Origin: Peptococcaceae bacterium UBA3933
GTDB taxonomy: Bacteria; Bacillota; Peptococcia; Peptococcales; BICA1-8
DNA: 8,865 nt
Direction of reading: 5' to 3'
Assembly (NCBI GenBank): GCA_002385805.1
Contig: DGEF01000086.1
Location: forward strand, 7,364 to 16,228
The translations under genes were made by a program, and so were the position numbers. The notes under the pieces are model-generated. The model did no database searches. It was not told the origin of the DNA and saw only the letters and a list, made by a program, of their open reading frames with translations. Shown here one piece after another: positions 6,538 through 8,865 of this stretch (the first letter of the stretch is position 1; each line of letters begins with the position of its first letter).

Positions 6538-7603
6538 GATAGCTGTTTTACCCGGTGACGGTATTGGTCCGGAAATAACCCGAGCTGCCCAAATTGTTCT
6601 AAAAAAAGTTGAACAAGCTTTTAATTTAAAGTTTGCGCTCAAAGAAGGAGTTTTTGGAGGAGCAGGCTATGACGCTTATGGTACTCCTTTTCCTGAAGAA
6701 ACGGAAAAAATGGTGGAAGAAAGTCAGGCAGTCCTTCTGGGGGCAGTAGGGGGTCCCCGGTGGGATGATTTGCCCCGAGAGTTAAGGCCGGAATCTGCCC
6801 TTTTGGCACTAAGGAAAAAATTAGGTCTTTACTGTAACCTGAGGCCTGTTAAGTATTTTAAGGTTTTAGCCGAGAAAGTAGCCTGGAAACCTGAGTTATT
6901 ATCAGAGGTGGATTTAATTATTTTTAGGGAATTAACAGGAGGAGCTTATTTCGGAACAAAAGGCAGGAAGGAAAAAGAGGCTTTTGATACAATCCAGTAT
7001 TCCTGGGAGGAAGTGGAGAGGTTGGTGCGGCGGGGTTTTACGACTGCTAGCAAGCGCAAGAAAATTCTCCACTCTATTGATAAGGCAAATGTTTTAGAAA
7101 CATCAAGACTTTGGAGGGAAGTAGTAAATCAGGTGGCTAAGGAATACCCGGAGGTAAAAGTTGAGCACATGTATGTAGATAATGCTGCCTTACAGTTAGT
7201 GGTAAATCCTCAACAATTCGATGTAATTGTTACGGAAAACATGTTCGGAGATATTTTAAGTGACCTGGCGGCGGCTATCGGCGGATCCTTGGGAATGCTG
7301 CCTTCCGCCAGTTTAGGCGGGAAGATTAGTCTTTATGAACCGGCTCACGGTTCGGCTCCCGATTTAGCCGGCCAAAATAAAGCTAATCCCATTGCGACTA
7401 TTCTTTCTCTGGCTTTAATGTTACGGTATTCCTGTCAGGAGGAAGAGGCTGCCCTAGCAGTGGAAAAGGCTGTTGAACAAGTGCTGGAAGCCGGTTATGC
7501 TACCGGAGATATAGCGAGAAAAAACAGTAAAGTGGTAGGAACCCAGGAAATGGCGGAATTAATCGCCCAAAGAATAAATAATCCTAGCGGTAAAATAACT
7601 TGA
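6530..7603 (+). CDS. leuB: 3-isopropylmalate dehydrogenase
   Basis: This Mg2+/NAD-dependent enzyme oxidatively decarboxylates 3-isopropylmalate to 2-ketoisocaproate, the last step before transamination to leucine. A GTG at 6527 precedes the ATG at 6530; the ATG gives MFKIAVLPGDGIGPEI, the usual start, and 357 residues. In that numbering, substrate arginines are in the ALRKKLGLYCNLRP region (R95, R105) and in FRELTGG (R133), K185 lies in DKAN, and Mg2+ aspartates are D217 (YVDNA) and D241/D245 (FGDILSD). HGSAPDLAG with D278 fits NAD rather than NADP use. After GDILSD the chain reads LAAA, where many LeuB proteins have EA; this is a variation seen in the wider family and is not a catalytic loss. 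It overlaps leuD by 8 nt. Its TGA lies inside the next promoter's -35 box. Confidence 0.96.
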   Translation: MFKIAVLPGDGIGPEITRAAQIVLKKVEQAFNLKFALKEGVFGGAGYDAYGTPFPEETEKMVEESQAVLLGAVGGPRWDDLPRELRPESALLALRKKLGLYCNLRPVKYFKVLAEKVAWKPELLSEVDLIIFRELTGGAYFGTKGRKEKEAFDTIQYSWEEVERLVRRGFTTASKRKKILHSIDKANVLETSRLWREVVNQVAKEYPEVKVEHMYVDNAALQLVVNPQQFDVIVTENMFGDILSDLAAAIGGSLGMLPSASLGGKISLYEPAHGSAPDLAGQNKANPIATILSLALMLRYSCQEEEAALAVEKAVEQVLEAGYATGDIARKNSKVVGTQEMAELIAQRINNPSGKIT

Positions 7604-7630
7604 CAATATACCCATATAGGGTATTATAAT
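7600..7630 (+). promoter_or_regulatory. Promoter of the FmdB-type gene, overlapping the leuB stop
   Basis: TTGACA at 7600-7605 and TATAAT at 7625-7630 are both perfect hexamers with a 19-nt spacer; TATTAT at 7622-7627 would give 16 nt. The leuB stop TGA (7601-7603) is part of the -35 box. The long spacer is filled by a palindrome (see the next entry), which suggests a regulated promoter. Transcription should start near 7637, with the ribosome binding site AGGAGGAG at 7651-7658. Confidence 0.82.
7608..7624. promoter_or_regulatory. CsoR/CstR-like palindromic operator between -35 and -10
   Basis: ATACCC at 7608-7613 and GGGTAT at 7619-7624 are perfect inverted arms around ATATA. A short AT-flanked palindrome with C-run and G-run arms, lying between the promoter hexamers, is the pattern used by CsoR-family repressors (copper-sensing CsoR, persulfide-sensing CstR and relatives). 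That assignment is by resemblance. No csoR/cstR gene is in this window, so the regulator would act from elsewhere. Confidence 0.6.
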
Positions 7631-7665
7631 ATTTTAAGAAGAATATTGCTAGGAGGAGTAGGATA

Positions 7666-7881
7666 ATGCCTAATTATGATTTTAAGTGTAAGGAATGCAG
7701 CCGGGAATTTTCCGTACAGGTAAGTATAAAGGAAAAGTCCAAGACTGTTTGTCCTCACTGTGGGGGTAAAGAGCTACAGCAATTGTTTAAGAGGGTTAAT
7801 TTAGGAGGCGGTATGGCCGGCGGTAATTCTTGTTCTACTTCTTGCAGCAGTGGAAGCTGCAGCACCTGTTCCGGATGTTAA
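7666..7881 (+). CDS. FmdB-family zinc-ribbon protein with a cysteine-rich C-terminal tail
   Basis: This 71-residue protein begins MPNYDFKCKECSREF, the hallmark of the FmdB/CxxC_CxxC_SSSS putative regulatory family. The CKEC (8-11) and CPHC (29-32... by eye) pairs form a single zinc ribbon over the first 40 residues. A Gly-rich stretch follows, then a tail of roughly 18 residues with five more cysteines among Ser and Gly, ending in Cys. Such tails occur in the family, but their role is not established; metal or sulfur-species binding is a guess made more attractive by the CsoR/CstR-like operator. The ATG follows AGGAGGAG with a 7-nt gap. The gene has its own promoter and terminator, so it is probably a single-gene unit separate from leucine synthesis. 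The exact molecular function is unknown. Confidence 0.88.
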   Translation: MPNYDFKCKECSREFSVQVSIKEKSKTVCPHCGGKELQQLFKRVNLGGGMAGGNSCSTSCSSGSCSTCSGC

Positions 7882-7892
7882 TAAATTAAATC

Positions 7893-8033
7893 TTAAAAGT
7901 TTCTTTTAAAAAGTCGCGGTAAAGCGACTTTTTTTAATGATTTTCGCTTAAGGGTTTTTTTAATCTTAGCCGTTAACCTGAGCCAGCAGATCAAAGCAGC
8001 GGTGAGCAGAAAAAGGATTACCGTGTTTTTCAT
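7893..8033 (-). CDS. Possible 46-residue membrane peptide, minus strand
   Basis: Reading the minus strand from ATG (8033-8031) gives 46 codons ending in TAA at 7895-7893. A Shine-Dalgarno-like AAAGG lies 7 nt upstream on that strand (complement of about 8041-8045). The product starts MKNTVILFLLTAALICWLRL, a Lys followed by a hydrophobic helix of about 17 residues, and then becomes strongly basic with many Lys and Arg. That is the pattern of a single-pass small membrane peptide. Doubts: its last third is read through the FmdB terminator hairpin, whose complement could also stop minus-strand transcription before the stop codon, and no clear promoter is seen. I do not recognise a family. It may be a chance frame or a real small protein whose end doubles as a terminator. 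Confidence 0.4.
   Translation of the reverse strand: MKNTVILFLLTAALICWLRLTAKIKKTLKRKSLKKVALPRLFKRNF
7908..7935 (+). terminator. Intrinsic terminator after the FmdB-type gene
   Basis: AAAAAGTCGC at 7908-7917 pairs with GCGACTTTTT at 7924-7933, with loop GGTAAA, and the T-run extends to 7935. It lies 26 nt past the FmdB stop. Because the stem starts with A residues, the minus strand also reads a hairpin followed by several T, so it may work in both directions. Confidence 0.9.
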
Positions 8034-8206
8034 ATAATCACCTTTGGTTATTAAAATACTTCTTACTTCTCTAAAACTGTAAATAGATGACGAAAGGTGC
8101 AGGAAAAATACGGAAAAAAATTAAAGGGAAATTTGTTCCGAAAACGAAATTTGTAAAGGAAAAGGTTAGAAGAAGTATATTTAAGTTAGTCCAGGGAGGG
8201 AACTAG
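8034..8206. other. Non-coding interval between the minus-strand peptide and the right-edge gene
   Basis: No plus-strand frame is supported here. A weak candidate promoter for the right-edge gene is TTGTAA at 8151-8156 with TATATT at 8176-8181, a 19-nt spacer. The nine bases GAAATTTGT occur twice, at 8128-8136 and 8146-8154, 18 bp apart and just upstream of or overlapping that -35. The ribosome binding site GGGAGGG is at 8194-8200. If the minus-strand peptide is real, this is a divergent promoter region. Confidence 0.35.
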
Positions 8207-8865
8207 GTGAACAAAAATAAACTTTACCTTAAAGAAACCTACTATGAACTTGTAAAAGAATTATCAGAATTGATTGAACATGAAGGTGCCGAAAATACCT
8301 GTTTGAATTTTATGGAGCAGTTGCCCGAAGAGATCCAGGTCAATTTAATCAGACACCTGGCTAAGACAAACAATCCCAAGTTAATACCTTTTTTACAGTT
8401 AGTGAAAAAAGAATTGGCAGGAGAAGTAAAAAAAGAGGCTCAAAAGACGTTAGTTAAACTGTGTTCCCTAGGGTATAATATCGAACCTATGGAATATACG
8501 GATATTCCTTTTGATAAAGTTAAATGTTTTGTTTCTCCTACCAGGTTAAGAGGCAATTGCATTTTAGTATTCTTAGTCAAAACTAGCCAGGAGTACCAAG
8601 CTCATTATTTTGTTCTACTATTTAACCATTTAGGGGTAAAGGAGTATTTTCACCATCGTAGTTTCAGGGAAAATGAACTTTTAGCAAACATTAAACGAAT
8701 GCATCTGGTTCCTGTAGATATTGTCGAAGGTGTGCATCTCTTAAAAGAAGCATACCTGCACAATCAAAGACATGGTACAAAAGCCGCCAGAAGCTTTTTC
8801 CAATATAAAAATCTTTTAGGAAAAATCAGCGGACTTTCCGCGATTAATCACCAAAGATTAGTGTA
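8207..8865 (+). CDS. Unrecognised protein, 3'-truncated by the window; N-terminal part HEAT-like helical
   Basis: A frame opens with GTG at 8207, 6 nt after a strong GGGAGGG, and stays open for 219 codons to the window end, so it is certainly incomplete. I do not recognise the family. Residues 1-95 look all-helical; roughly 35-90 read like one or two HEAT-type helix pairs (LPEEIQVNLIRHLAK, then PKLIPFLQLVKKEL, then KEAQKTLVKLCSLG). Residues about 100-150 switch to probable beta strands (CILVFLVKT, AHYFVLLFNHLGV) with a His pair at 149-150. The rest is helical and basic. There is no signal peptide or clear membrane segment, so it is probably cytoplasmic. Codon use resembles its neighbours, giving no sign of recent transfer. 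A role in protein-protein interaction is only a guess from the helical repeats. Confidence 0.8.
   Translation, partial: MNKNKLYLKETYYELVKELSELIEHEGAENTCLNFMEQLPEEIQVNLIRHLAKTNNPKLIPFLQLVKKELAGEVKKEAQKTLVKLCSLGYNIEPMEYTDIPFDKVKCFVSPTRLRGNCILVFLVKTSQEYQAHYFVLLFNHLGVKEYFHHRSFRENELLANIKRMHLVPVDIVEGVHLLKEAYLHNQRHGTKAARSFFQYKNLLGKISGLSAINHQRLV

Noticed and set aside
6424..6642. Minus-strand frame across leuD/leuB
   Set aside because: It overlaps two conserved gene ends and the leuB start; no start signals or domain are seen.
6240..7600. LeuB reading SDL rather than SDE after the Mg2+ aspartates, as a sign of a different substrate
   Set aside because: The metal, arginine and NAD motifs are intact and the leu gene order is canonical; this looks like tolerated family variation.
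7608..7635. The ATACCC/GGGTAT palindrome as the leuB terminator
   Set aside because: The stem is only 6 bp and is followed by ATTATAATATTTT rather than a continuous T-run; its place between perfect promoter hexamers fits an operator better.
1..8865. CRISPR arrays, insertion sequences, tRNA or rRNA genes, defence or phage modules
   Set aside because: I saw no regularly spaced repeats, transposase-like frames, structural RNA genes other than the T-box leader, or phage/defence protein motifs.

Overview
The window looks like chromosomal DNA from a Gram-positive anaerobe of the Clostridia, perhaps Peptococcaceae-like. The grounds are a moderately AT-rich sequence, strong AAGGAG-type ribosome binding sites, TTGACA/TATAAT promoters, a classical T-box riboswitch, a short LeuC/LeuD pair, and the protein sequences themselves. 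The genus cannot be named from sequence reading alone.

Layout. Positions 1-2679 carry ilvC (ketol-acid reductoisomerase) and an acetolactate synthase large subunit (ilvB type), three bases apart up to the GTG and twelve up to the preferred ATG. No small regulatory subunit (ilvN) follows. Positions 2680-3194 are a regulatory interval: a strong promoter, an inverted repeat, a complete T-box leader with a probable leucine CUC specifier, and its intrinsic terminator. Positions 3195-7603 are leuA-leuC-leuD-leuB, tightly packed, with leuC and leuB starting at or inside the end of the preceding gene. Next comes a separate promoter whose -35 box contains the leuB stop codon and whose spacer is a 17-bp palindrome of the CsoR/CstR type. 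It drives a small FmdB-type zinc-ribbon protein with a cysteine-rich tail, closed by a terminator. The right end holds a possible 46-codon membrane peptide on the minus strand and the first 219 codons of an unrecognised, partly HEAT-like protein that runs off the window.

How it works together. IlvB and IlvC supply the acetolactate and dihydroxy-acid steps shared by valine, leucine and isoleucine synthesis; the dehydratase ilvD, a transaminase and any ilvN are not here. LeuA, LeuCD and LeuB turn 2-ketoisovalerate into 2-ketoisocaproate. The T-box should switch on leuACDB when tRNA-Leu is uncharged, independently of the upstream ilvCB transcript.

Most of the window is conventional metabolism. 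The points most worth a second look are: (i) the acetolactate synthase has Leu where the family has a near-invariant Trp that controls 2-ketobutyrate preference and herbicide binding; (ii) the CsoR-like operator and cysteine-rich FmdB protein next to the leucine operon; (iii) a 13-nt identical leader before both ilvC and leuA; (iv) the unrecognised genes at the right edge. I found no convincing evidence for a wholly new system.
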